A DNA stretch of 49,849 nucleotides from Bacilli bacterium (GTDB taxonomy: Bacteria > Bacillota_I > Bacilli_A > RF39 > UBA660), in assembly GCA_016283075.1 (NCBI GenBank), contig JAEEMF010000001.1, forward strand, positions 1 through 49,849. The letters are read 5' to 3'. Under the pieces are notes generated by a model. It was given only the letters and a program-made list of their open reading frames with translations. It was not told the origin of the DNA and searched no databases. Positions 1 to 8,991 of this stretch are shown piece by piece. Every line of letters starts with the position of its first letter. The stretch's first letter is position 1. Position numbers and translations under genes: made by a program.

Positions 1-53
1 ATATGTTTAATATCTTCAAATACTTTTTCTGTATATTCTTTTATTTCATTCAT
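1..53 (-). CDS. Partial CDS (5' end only), DinD-like N-terminus
   Basis: Minus-strand ATG at 53 preceded by AAAGGA; reads MNEIKEYTEKVFEDIKH and runs off the window edge. Resembles the N-terminus I recall for DNA-damage-inducible protein D; only 17 residues are visible. Confidence 0.45.
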   Translation of the reverse strand, partial: MNEIKEYTEKVFEDIKH

Positions 54-69
54 TTTATCTTTTTCCTTT

Positions 70-2037
70 CTACGGACTACAAGTCTCTATTTTCAATTTA
101 TTATTTTTAATTTTAAACATAATACTGCCATCTTGATCTGTTCTATATATTTTTGATACTTTTAGATTATTTAAGACTTCTTTATTTGGATGACCATATC
201 TATTATTCTTTCCAACACTAATAATGGAATATTTAGGATTCAATTTATTTATAAATTCTTTACTACTACTTGTTTTAGAACCGTGATGTCCTATTTTAAG
301 TACATCTATATTTGGTAAATTATAATTACTTAGTATATCCTTTTCTTTTTCTACTCCGGCATCTCCCATAAACATAAATTTATATCCATTTATATTTGTA
401 TATATGACATTACTATTTTCATTTTCATCATTATACATTTTTGTATAAAAAAAGCTTAATATATCATTATCTATATTTAAATCTTTAATACATGAGTAAT
501 ATAGTATTTTTTTCTCATCTAATTTTTCTATTAAATTATTTTCTAATTCATTAACTTCTCCGCAATTAAATACTACTTTATTTACTTTATAGTTATTTAT
601 TAAATCGGTAGCTTCTCCCATATGATCAAAATCTCCGTGACTAAGTATTATTGTTACATCTTTAATTCCTTTTGATTTTAATACTGGTATTAACACTTTA
701 TTTCCTATGTCGTAGGAAGTACTACCTCCAGTATCAATTAATATATTCCCTTTATTATAAGGATATTCTATTAATATAGAATCTCCCTGCCCTACATCTA
801 TAAAAGTTACTTTATAACTACTATCTAAGAATTTAATATTACTTAAAATATAAATATAGATTATTAGTATAAATAGTTTCTTTATATTAAATCCTTTATA
901 TAAATAGAAAAATAATATGTAATATATACTTATGTAAATGATATTTAAATGAGGTATTATTACATTTATAGAGTATTTATTACAAAATATTGATATAGTT
1001 TCAAATATCTTTACTACTATAAGTAGATATCTATTTAAATAAGGAATAATAAAAGTGAGTAAAGATAAAGGAAATAATATAAAAGAAAGAAGCGGTATAA
1101 ATATAATATTTAGTAAAGGAGATAATATATTTATACTAAAGTTATTATTTATTGTTATAGGAAGACTTATTAAAAGGCAAAGTAAGCTAGTTTTAAATAG
1201 ACTTAATATATAGTTACTACTATTAATAGGAAATAATATTAATCCAATACTTATAGTAAAACTATATATAAATCCAGTATTATAAATATAAAATGGATTA
1301 ATAAATAGAAGTAAACACATTATAGATAAAATAATATCTATATTACTTATTCTCTTATTAAAGATACTTCTTATGATAAAAAATAGTGAACATCTTATTA
1401 CAGAAGGACTCATTCCAGTAAAAAAGATAAAGAATACTAAAAAGATAGATATGAGTATATTAGATACTATTTTTCTTTTAAATATCTTATTTAGCATTAA
1501 AGATAATACTACTATAAAGAATGTTATATGCATTCCAGATACACAGAATAAATGACTTATACCATTTAATTGATATGAGGAGTATATTTCATCATCTAAA
1601 TCATTTTTAGCTAAAATTAGGGTATTTAAATAATGATTATCTATCTTATTTAGTCTATTTATAACTATATTCTTTATTTTATAGAAAATATTAGTATTAT
1701 TCTTAATCTTAATACTATCTAAAGTAAATGTATTATATATTTTCTTACTTAATAGATAGTTTCTATAGTTAAACATATTAAAGTTAGTATTCTTACTAGG
1801 AAGATTACTTTTCCCTTTTACTATAACGTAATCTCCTAAAGAAATATTACTTTTAAAGTTATAATCATTTACTAGAGTATTATTTATAACAAATGATACT
1901 TTATTTTCATAATAAGTAATATCTTTAATAGTACCTTCAATACTTGTAAATTCTTTATATGGATACTTATATAAATTTATAAATAATAGTACATATATAA
2001 AAGTACTACAAAGTAATATAATCCTTAATCTTTTCAA
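70..2037 (-). CDS. comEC: ComEC/Rec2-family DNA uptake channel with C-terminal metallo-beta-lactamase-like domain
   Basis: Multi-TM N-terminus with HLFCVSGMHITFF, then MBL domain FIDVGQGDSILIEYP...SHGDFDHMGE...KIGHHGSKTS; overlaps comEA. Confidence 0.95.
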   Translation of the reverse strand: MKRLRIILLCSTFIYVLLFINLYKYPYKEFTSIEGTIKDITYYENKVSFVINNTLVNDYNFKSNISLGDYVIVKGKSNLPSKNTNFNMFNYRNYLLSKKIYNTFTLDSIKIKNNTNIFYKIKNIVINRLNKIDNHYLNTLILAKNDLDDEIYSSYQLNGISHLFCVSGMHITFFIVVLSLMLNKIFKRKIVSNILISIFLVFFIFFTGMSPSVIRCSLFFIIRSIFNKRISNIDIILSIMCLLLFINPFYIYNTGFIYSFTISIGLILFPINSSNYILSLFKTSLLCLLISLPITINNNFSINILSPLLNIIFIPLLSFILFPLSLLTFIIPYLNRYLLIVVKIFETISIFCNKYSINVIIPHLNIIYISIYYILFFYLYKGFNIKKLFILIIYIYILSNIKFLDSSYKVTFIDVGQGDSILIEYPYNKGNILIDTGGSTSYDIGNKVLIPVLKSKGIKDVTIILSHGDFDHMGEATDLINNYKVNKVVFNCGEVNELENNLIEKLDEKKILYYSCIKDLNIDNDILSFFYTKMYNDENENSNVIYTNINGYKFMFMGDAGVEKEKDILSNYNLPNIDVLKIGHHGSKTSSSKEFINKLNPKYSIISVGKNNRYGHPNKEVLNNLKVSKIYRTDQDGSIMFKIKNNKLKIETCSP

Positions 2038-2593
2038 ATATACTTTTTCCTATTCCTTTAACATTCATTATTTCTTCAATACTTTTAAATCCATTATTTT
2101 TATCGCGGTATTCTATTATTGCTTTAGCTTTAGATTCTCCGAGTCCCTTAATAGCTTTCAATTCATCAAGTGTAGCACTATTTATTGATACTTTAGTACT
2201 TTTTATAAAGTTTATTGTATCTATATTAGAAATATAGCTAGTAATTATAGATGAATTCTTTACTATAGGACAAATACATTCTTTATCAATATATTTAACA
2301 CTTGTATGAGTCTTATACATTTCTTCTACTTCTTTATCACTATAGATTATTATTACATCTTCATCTTTTAGTTTTCTTGCTAAATTAGTTACACTTATAT
2401 CAGATCCTTCTATTAAACCTCCACTTATATTAATAGCATCATTTGTAGTACTTCCTAGTTTTATAGTATATACTCCGGGATCTTTAACCATACCTTTTAC
2501 TTCTACAGTAATCATTTCTTCTTTAGTATAAGAAAGCGCTATAAGTACAATAATATTTACCACAATTAAAAAGACATTTATTATATTTTTCAT
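2006..2593 (-). CDS. comEA: ComEA-family DNA-binding competence protein (SLBB + helix-hairpin-helix)
   Basis: N-terminal TM, SLBB-like region, C-terminal INSATLDELKAIKGLGESKAKAIIEYR...VKGIGKSIFEKI HhH motifs; directly upstream of comEC. Confidence 0.93.
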   Translation of the reverse strand: MKNIINVFLIVVNIIVLIALSYTKEEMITVEVKGMVKDPGVYTIKLGSTTNDAINISGGLIEGSDISVTNLARKLKDEDVIIIYSDKEVEEMYKTHTSVKYIDKECICPIVKNSSIITSYISNIDTINFIKSTKVSINSATLDELKAIKGLGESKAKAIIEYRDKNNGFKSIEEIMNVKGIGKSIFEKIKDYITL

Positions 2594-2612
2594 ATCATCA
2601 CCTATTAATATG

Positions 2613-2637
2613 ATACGAGATTAAATGTCTATATCCT
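2613..2637 (-). promoter_or_regulatory. Putative alternative-sigma (SigH/ComX-like) promoter of comEA-comEC
   Basis: Minus strand AGGATAT-N11-CTCGTAT, 20 nt upstream of the comEA ATG; the 12-mer ATACGAGATTAA (+ strand) recurs upstream of radC. Confidence 0.55.
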
Positions 2638-2649
2638 TTTTTTAAAAGA

Positions 2650-2676
2650 AAAAACTTATAAAAATTATAAGTTTTT
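2650..2676 (-). terminator. Rho-independent terminator
   Basis: Perfect 11-bp inverted repeat AAAAACTTATA-N5-TATAAGTTTTT followed by a T tract on the minus strand; overlaps the upstream gene's stop codon. Confidence 0.8.
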
Positions 2677-3844
2677 AAGAATTTTGTCTATTTTCTATAT
2701 TAATTCTTTGTACTACTCCTAAAGCAGCTATAAAAGATATTGTAAATGATCCTCCATAACTAATAAGTGGAAGTGGTACTCCGGTATAAGGAAGAAGTCC
2801 TAGAAGTCCTCCAATATTAAATACTACATGAGCAAATAAGTAGCATGCTACTCCAAAGCAAATATATCTTCCTCTAAGGGTTTTAGATTGTTTTGCTACT
2901 TTAAGTATATTAAGTATTAAAATAAAATATAGTATTAATAAAGCAAGACCTATAATAAGTCCATCTTCTTCTACTATAATAGCGAAGATACTATCTGTAT
3001 ATGCTTCTGGTATATAAGAATATTTTTGCTTACTTTTACTAATTCCTACTCCTGTTAAACCACCATCATTCATAGCAATATAACAGTTACATATTTGATA
3101 ACCACTATTTTCATATTTAGAGCAAGGATTAAAGAACTCCGTTAAACGTTCTTTTTGCTCTTTAGTAAGAATATATCCTCTTGCTGCACCTAGTATAGGA
3201 AGAAGTACAATAGCTGTAGCCATAAGTATTAATATATGATTACGTTTATCTTTACTATCAAGTGGTCCTATTAAATATAATGAACCAGTTATAAATAGAA
3301 TAATACTAGCAGTACCAATATCTCCTGATAAAACAACTACTACTGGAATTAATGCTCCTAGAACTACCCATTTAAGTGTAAATTTCCAAGGATCCATTGT
3401 TCCTTTTTTAAATCTAAGTGATGCACTTTCAAAGAATACTGCTATTGCAAGTATTAGTATTGGTTTAGCAAATTCACTAGGCTGTATTGAAAAGTGTTTT
3501 GTTATTGGAATCCAGTTAGTTGCACCTCTTTTAGCAGAACCATAGATAAATAATCCTACTACCAAGCATGTTATAACGAGCCATAATCCTTTAGTTATAT
3601 ATTTATAAAGTTTAGTTGGAAATATCATAGCAACACTTCCAATTGCTACTCCTCCACCTATCATAATTATATGTCTAAAAAAGAAATTAAACATAGAATA
3701 GTGATATCTTGATACAGATTCATTGGCAGATGCACTAACAACACTTAATGTACCAAATATTATTAAAACAACTGTAATAAAAAAGATTGGTTTATTTATT
3801 TTACTAAAAAAGCCATTATTTTTACTAGTTCTACTTTCTGCCAT
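2675..3844 (-). CDS. FtsW/RodA/SpoVE-family peptidoglycan polymerase
   Basis: SEDS motifs: NWIPITKHFSIQPSEFAKP, GDIGTASIILF, PLPLISYGGSFTISF. ATG at 3844 (MAESRT) is better spaced from AGG than the track's GTG start. Confidence 0.9.
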   Translation of the reverse strand: MAESRTSKNNGFFSKINKPIFFITVVLIIFGTLSVVSASANESVSRYHYSMFNFFFRHIIMIGGGVAIGSVAMIFPTKLYKYITKGLWLVITCLVVGLFIYGSAKRGATNWIPITKHFSIQPSEFAKPILILAIAVFFESASLRFKKGTMDPWKFTLKWVVLGALIPVVVVLSGDIGTASIILFITGSLYLIGPLDSKDKRNHILILMATAIVLLPILGAARGYILTKEQKERLTEFFNPCSKYENSGYQICNCYIAMNDGGLTGVGISKSKQKYSYIPEAYTDSIFAIIVEEDGLIIGLALLILYFILILNILKVAKQSKTLRGRYICFGVACYLFAHVVFNIGGLLGLLPYTGVPLPLISYGGSFTISFIAALGVVQRINIENRQNS

Positions 3845-3968
3845 ACATATCACCTTTACTATATAAATATAATAACATATTTAATATATTTTTACTATTA
3901 ATAAATGCTTTACTTGTCACTTAGTAAACGTTTTTTTACCCTTAGCACTTATAAAAAAAGCAAAAATA

Positions 3969-3977
3969 TGGTATAAT
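3969..3977 (+). promoter_or_regulatory. Extended -10 promoter element for def
   Basis: TGGTATAAT, 18 nt before the def ATG. Confidence 0.55.
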
Positions 3978-3995
3978 GTATACCGGTGATGAAAC

Positions 3996-4544
3996 ATGTT
4001 TAAAAAAGTAGAAATTTTAGACGAAAAAGATCCACATTTAAGAAGAAAGAGTCTTCCATATGAAGAAGAAGTCTCTAAAGAAGAAAAGAAATTAGTGGAA
4101 CAAATAATAACTCATTTAACATATAGTCAAATTGAAGAATACGAAAAGAAATATGATTTAAGACCAGGAATGGGACTAGCTTTTCCTCAAGTTGGTATTA
4201 ATAAAAGACTTATCATAATAGTATATGAATATGATGAAGGAAAATTTGATAATTATGTAGTAGTTAACCCTAAAATTATTAGTCACTCTGAAGAAAAAAT
4301 TGCTGCTGAAGCTGGTGAAGGATGTTTATCTGTTAACCGAGAAGTAGAAGGACATGTTCCAAGATGGGCAAGAGTTACTATAACAGGACTTGATTTAGAC
4401 GGAAATGAAATAAGAATTAGAGCAAGAGAAGACTTATCAATTGCTTTCCAACATGAAATAGATCATTTAGATGGAATACTTTTCTATGATAGAATCGATC
4501 CAAAACATAGATTCTATACAGAAGATGAAATGAGGTTAATATAA
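3996..4544 (+). CDS. def: Peptide deformylase
   Basis: Motifs GMGLAFPQVGI, EGCLSV, QHEIDHLDGILF. Confidence 0.95.
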   Translation: MFKKVEILDEKDPHLRRKSLPYEEEVSKEEKKLVEQIITHLTYSQIEEYEKKYDLRPGMGLAFPQVGINKRLIIIVYEYDEGKFDNYVVVNPKIISHSEEKIAAEAGEGCLSVNREVEGHVPRWARVTITGLDLDGNEIRIRAREDLSIAFQHEIDHLDGILFYDRIDPKHRFYTEDEMRLI

Positions 4545-4547
4545 TAA

Positions 4548-6482
4548 ATGAGAACTAAGTATAAATTTATATTATTAATTATAGTTGCCTGTTTACTTTC
4601 TATAGCAATATTCTACTTATGTGAAAAACCAAATGAAGTCGAAAAAAGAGAATTACTTATTTCACATCAAAGTAAATTAGATATAGAGTATGCTATGAAA
4701 GAAGAATATACTTTTGATAATCCAAAAGTAGTATTAAATCCTTATGAAATATCCCCTCTTACAGCGCTTATTATATTTGAAACAAAAGATAGAACAAATG
4801 TAACTGTAACAATTAAAGGTAAGGATGATAAAACAACTATAACAAATGAATTTAAACCTACTAACGAACACTATTTACCTATATATGGTTTATATCCTGA
4901 TACAAATAATGAAGTAATTATCTCTATGAACGGAGAAAGTAAAACTATTTATATTAAAACTGATAAATTACCTGATGATTTTGTAAAACCAACTAATGTA
5001 TATGCTGATAGAAATGAACTTGGTACAGAAATGTACTTCTTTACTCCATCAAGTAATGGCTATGCTTCTGCATATGATATAAATGGAGATGTAAGATGGT
5101 ATTTAACTGAAACACTTACATGGGATATTCAAAGATTAAATAATGGTCACTTACTTTTAAGTACAAATAGACTTATGAATAATCCTTATTATATGACAGG
5201 TTTATACGAAATAGATTTATTAGGTAAAATATATTATGAATACTCTCTAGAAGGAGGATACCATCATGATGTATTTGAAATGCCTAATGGAAACTTACTT
5301 GTTGCAACAAATAACTTTAAATCAGATACAGTTGAAGATTATATAGTAGAAATAGATCGTACAACTGGTGATGTCGTAAAAGAAATAGATTTAACTGATA
5401 TACTTGATGTTAAGACTGGTAAAAATGAAGATTACTCTACTGATTATGATTGGTTCCATAATAACTCAGTATGGTATGATGAAAACACTAATTCAATTAC
5501 TTTATCTGGTAGACATGTTGATGCTATTGTAAATATTGACTACTCTACTAATAAAATAAACTGGATTATTGGTGATAGTACAAACTGGAGTGATGAATAT
5601 TTAAAATATTTCTTCAATCCACTTAAGAAAAACTTTACTTGGCAATATGCTCAGCACGCTGCAATGATGCTTCCAAACGGAAATATATTTGTATTTGATA
5701 ATGGTAATAATAGATCTAAAACAAAAGAAGGAAGTATAGATGCAAATAACAATTATAGCCGAGGAGTTATCTTTAAAATAAATACAAAGAATATGTCAAT
5801 TGATACAGTGTGGGAATATGGTAAAGAAAAAGGTTCAGCTTATTACTCTCCATATATCTCAGATGTAGATTATTTAAGTGAAAATCACTATTTAATTAAC
5901 TTTGGCGGACATAGTACTACAAAAGATGGTGTTAATAATAATCCAGCCGGTCTTACTGAAGTAACAAGTTTAAATAGTATTACTACTGAAATTAAAAATA
6001 ATAAAGAAATATTTAAAATAGAACTTCCTACTAATACTTATAGAGTAGAAAAATTATCTTTATATAGTAATGATTCATATTCAAATGAATTTGGTGAAAG
6101 ATTAGGAAGTCTAGGCAAAACTGAAACTTATAATAAAAGACCACTACTAATATTTACTAAAGATGCTGAAGATATTATTAAAAAATACAATATTAAAGTA
6201 GTAAAAGAAGAAGATAGATTAGTAGTAACAGGTACATACAAAAAAAGTGATAATGTAGATATTATCCTTGATAATGTATTTGATAAGAAAGATTATAAAG
6301 TAATAGTATCATATAAACCTTATACAGCACTATGTGTAGATTTAAATACAGGTAGTGATAAAGATAATACTTTAACAATTAATAGATATATTAATGATGA
6401 AGGTTTAAATGGTAAATATTACCTATTTATGAAAATTAATAATAAGATATATGATCTAAACTTATATGTAGATTATAGATAA
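4548..6482 (+). CDS. Membrane-anchored or exported aryl-sulfate sulfotransferase-like protein
   Basis: N-terminal hydrophobic segment; propeller-like body with YHHDVFEMPNGNLL, DWFHNNSVWYDE, QHAAMMLPNGNIFVFDNGNNR, typical of the bacterial ASST family. Confidence 0.82.
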   Translation: MRTKYKFILLIIVACLLSIAIFYLCEKPNEVEKRELLISHQSKLDIEYAMKEEYTFDNPKVVLNPYEISPLTALIIFETKDRTNVTVTIKGKDDKTTITNEFKPTNEHYLPIYGLYPDTNNEVIISMNGESKTIYIKTDKLPDDFVKPTNVYADRNELGTEMYFFTPSSNGYASAYDINGDVRWYLTETLTWDIQRLNNGHLLLSTNRLMNNPYYMTGLYEIDLLGKIYYEYSLEGGYHHDVFEMPNGNLLVATNNFKSDTVEDYIVEIDRTTGDVVKEIDLTDILDVKTGKNEDYSTDYDWFHNNSVWYDENTNSITLSGRHVDAIVNIDYSTNKINWIIGDSTNWSDEYLKYFFNPLKKNFTWQYAQHAAMMLPNGNIFVFDNGNNRSKTKEGSIDANNNYSRGVIFKINTKNMSIDTVWEYGKEKGSAYYSPYISDVDYLSENHYLINFGGHSTTKDGVNNNPAGLTEVTSLNSITTEIKNNKEIFKIELPTNTYRVEKLSLYSNDSYSNEFGERLGSLGKTETYNKRPLLIFTKDAEDIIKKYNIKVVKEEDRLVVTGTYKKSDNVDIILDNVFDKKDYKVIVSYKPYTALCVDLNTGSDKDNTLTINRYINDEGLNGKYYLFMKINNKIYDLNLYVDYR

Positions 6483-6485
6483 CAA

Positions 6486-6518
6486 AAAAAGTAATCATTT
6501 AAATAATGATTACTTTTT
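6486..6518. terminator. Bidirectional terminator between convergent genes
   Basis: Perfect 14-bp inverted repeat AAAAAGTAATCATT-N5-AATGATTACTTTTT. Confidence 0.85.
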
Positions 6519-6936
6519 ATTTGTTTATCATATTAAGTAAAGTAATTTTAAACATATCTTTTTCGCTATGTTCTTTTGATACCATTACACCTTTATATGT
6601 AACAAGTTCTGATTGATGACCTTCTGATAAGATATCTTCAGGTGTAAGTTTATCAAGCATTACTACTTTTTCATTTTCATATACTATGTAATGAAGAGTT
6701 ATATCTCCATGTACTTTAGAAAACATTATATCAGTTGGAAGTTTTAATTCATATGATTTACTTCCTTTAGAACTATTAGTTGAGACTAATTTACCTAAGA
6801 AGTTACCTTCTTTTAAAGCTGGATAATATTCAAAATATAACTTTTTGTATGCAAGCATATTATATTTTTTCAGTGAACGTTCTAGCTTTTTAAATTCGTT
6901 CTCATTGATATAATCGAATACGAAGTTTCCTTTCAT
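6517..6936 (-). CDS. Hypothetical protein
   Basis: Intact 139-aa ORF with a near-consensus promoter and a terminator; family not recognised. Confidence 0.8.
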   Translation of the reverse strand: MKGNFVFDYINENEFKKLERSLKKYNMLAYKKLYFEYYPALKEGNFLGKLVSTNSSKGSKSYELKLPTDIMFSKVHGDITLHYIVYENEKVVMLDKLTPEDILSEGHQSELVTYKGVMVSKEHSEKDMFKITLLNMINK

Positions 6937-6968
6937 TTTTATACCCCCTTATACCCAATTTGTACCAT

Positions 6969-6997
6969 ATTATAACAAACAAGGTATAAATTGTCAA
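6969..6997 (-). promoter_or_regulatory. Consensus housekeeping sigma promoter
   Basis: Minus strand TTGACA-N17-TATAAT upstream of the 6517-6936 gene. Confidence 0.8.
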
Positions 6998-7004
6998 GAA
7001 AAAG

Positions 7005-7280
7005 TTATTTATCTAAATTAATTTCTACTAAAGTACATCCTTGATTATAGTAATAAGTTTTATAAGCGATAACTTTCTTATTCTTTCTTAAAGTATCACT
7101 TGTAGTAGTTCTAAGAAGTCCTGAACCAATACCATGTACTATACAGAATAAATTATTCTTTTGTTTATAGTTATCATTTATAAAATCATTTATTAGTACT
7201 CTAGCTGTTTCACTATTTTCACCGTGAAGATCTATTTTCGGAAGATTATCAATGTAAATGACTTCGTCTATATGCATCAT
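7005..7280 (-). CDS. Stand-alone Smr-domain protein
   Basis: KIDLHGENSETARVLINDFI...FCIVHGIGSGLLR matches the Smr (MutS2 C-terminal) domain. Confidence 0.85.
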   Translation of the reverse strand: MMHIDEVIYIDNLPKIDLHGENSETARVLINDFINDNYKQKNNLFCIVHGIGSGLLRTTTSDTLRKNKKVIAYKTYYYNQGCTLVEINLDK

Positions 7281-7368
7281 ATTGAATCTCTCCTACTATA
7301 GATATTATATTATAAATACTATTATATTTCAATAAAAAAAACACTTTTTTATTTGTAAATATGTAAAA

Positions 7369-7399
7369 AATACTTAAGAATTTTTACTTCTTAAGTATT
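7369..7399 (-). terminator. Terminator overlapping the murC 3' end
   Basis: Perfect 12-bp repeat AATACTTAAGAA-N7-TTCTTAAGTATT followed by T-rich minus-strand sequence. Confidence 0.8.
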
Positions 7400-8684
7400 C
7401 TTTATATTCGTTCATAATTCCTATTTGTTTAGGGCTTAAAAATAATACTACAGCATTTTCTAGTTTCTTTAAATCATCCCAGTTATCATCATGAAGCATT
7501 TTACCATTTTCAAGTTCTTTTACTAAGTTTTCAGATTTTACATCTGGGAAATCTTCTTGCTTTTCTCTAGCTGGGAATATATCTAATAAATATGATTTAT
7601 CAGCAAGAGATAAAGACTTAACCATTTCATCTTTAAAATCTCTTGTTCTTGTAAATGTATGTGGTTTAAATACTACGGCAACTTCTTTATCAGGATATTT
7701 TTGTCTTGCTGCTTTAATAACAGTTTTGATTTCAGTTGGATGATGTGCATAGTCATCAACTACAACTATATCACCTATTACTTCTTCATCAAATCTTCTT
7801 TCTGCTCCTTCAAAAGTCTTTAAGTATTTAAGTACTTCTTTAGCATCCATTCTTTCGTAATAACAGATACTAATTACGGCAAGTGAATTTAGTAGCATAT
7901 GTTTACCAAAGAAAGGTAAATCAAAGTGCCCATAGTAATTATCTTCAACAAATACATCAAATGTTACTCCTGAAGAAGAAAATTCTACATTTTTAGCTAC
8001 GATATCGTTATCTTCAGCAGTACCATAATAGAATATTGGTTTATTTAGTTCTAAGAATCTTGTATATGGATCATCACCGCAAGCTATAACCATTTTTTCA
8101 GCATTGTTTCCATATTCAGTATACGCATCTATTACATCATTAATATCTTTATAATAATCAGTATGATCTAGTTCAATATTTGTAATAATTGCATATGTTG
8201 GTTCATATACTAAGAAATGTCTATAATATTCACATGCTTCTATAACGAATTTTTTATTTTCTTTATTAGCATATCCAGAACCATCACCTATTAAATAGTT
8301 ACATCCTCCCATATTTGTAAGAACATGAGCCATTAATGCTGATGTAGTAGTTTTACCGTGACATCCTGCTACACTTATTAATTCAAACATATTTGCTACT
8401 TTACCAAGCATTTCGTGATAATTATATACTTTTAATCCTAATTCATTTGCTTTTACTATTACTGGATGTTCATCTTTTACAGCAGTACTTCTTACAATAA
8501 TAGTATTTTCATCTAAATTAGGTACTTTATTATCAATAGTTATATTTCTTTCTGTAAGTTTATCTTCAGTAAATACATGATTTACTTCGTCATCATAACC
8601 TTTTACTTCATAACCTAAGTCATTTAAAATAAGTGCTAGTGCACTCATACCAGTTCCTTTTATTCCTACAAAATAATATTTCAT
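7374..8684 (-). CDS. murC: UDP-N-acetylmuramate--L-alanine ligase
   Basis: GIKGTGMSALA, AGCHGKTTTSALMAH, NIELDHTDYY, DDYAHHPTEI. Confidence 0.95.
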   Translation of the reverse strand: MKYYFVGIKGTGMSALALILNDLGYEVKGYDDEVNHVFTEDKLTERNITIDNKVPNLDENTIIVRSTAVKDEHPVIVKANELGLKVYNYHEMLGKVANMFELISVAGCHGKTTTSALMAHVLTNMGGCNYLIGDGSGYANKENKKFVIEACEYYRHFLVYEPTYAIITNIELDHTDYYKDINDVIDAYTEYGNNAEKMVIACGDDPYTRFLELNKPIFYYGTAEDNDIVAKNVEFSSSGVTFDVFVEDNYYGHFDLPFFGKHMLLNSLAVISICYYERMDAKEVLKYLKTFEGAERRFDEEVIGDIVVVDDYAHHPTEIKTVIKAARQKYPDKEVAVVFKPHTFTRTRDFKDEMVKSLSLADKSYLLDIFPAREKQEDFPDVKSENLVKELENGKMLHDDNWDDLKKLENAVVLFLSPKQIGIMNEYKEYLRSKNS

Positions 8685-8769
8685 GGAGATCCTTCTTTCT
8701 TATTTATGCTTTTATATCTATTAAAATTATACCAAATAAAGTATGTATTTACAATAAAAAAGAGTATTG

Positions 8770-8991
8770 TTATTTATTAATACAATACCCTTTTCCAATT
8801 CTTTCTCCTTCAATATAAACTCCTTTAACTAGTTTACAAGAAGATTTAGTTATAGCATCTTTAACCTTACCTCCAAATAGTAAATATGAAGTAATTATAA
8901 AGAAAAGTATAACTATAAATAGAATACTAAATTCAAATACAGCTTTTTTACTTACAACTATTTCTTTTTTCATATTATTCCTTATATTCAA
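8770..8991 (-). CDS. Small single-TM hypothetical protein
   Basis: 73-aa ORF with one hydrophobic helix, overlapping the obg stop region; hairpin at its 3' end. Confidence 0.6.
   Translation of the reverse strand: MNIRNNMKKEIVVSKKAVFEFSILFIVILFFIITSYLLFGGKVKDAITKSSCKLVKGVYIEGERIGKGYCINK

Noticed and set aside
1373-1555. 60-aa plus-strand ORF
   Set aside because: Antisense within comEC; no coding evidence. The same reasoning applies to the other short plus-strand ORFs in the track (for example 8633, 10231, 11362, 13498, 18107, 18375, 22627, 23822, 25212, 27426, 28353, 30460, 30692, 33883, 35714, 38399, 42374) and to the minus-strand 41779-42027 ORF antisense to yigZ.
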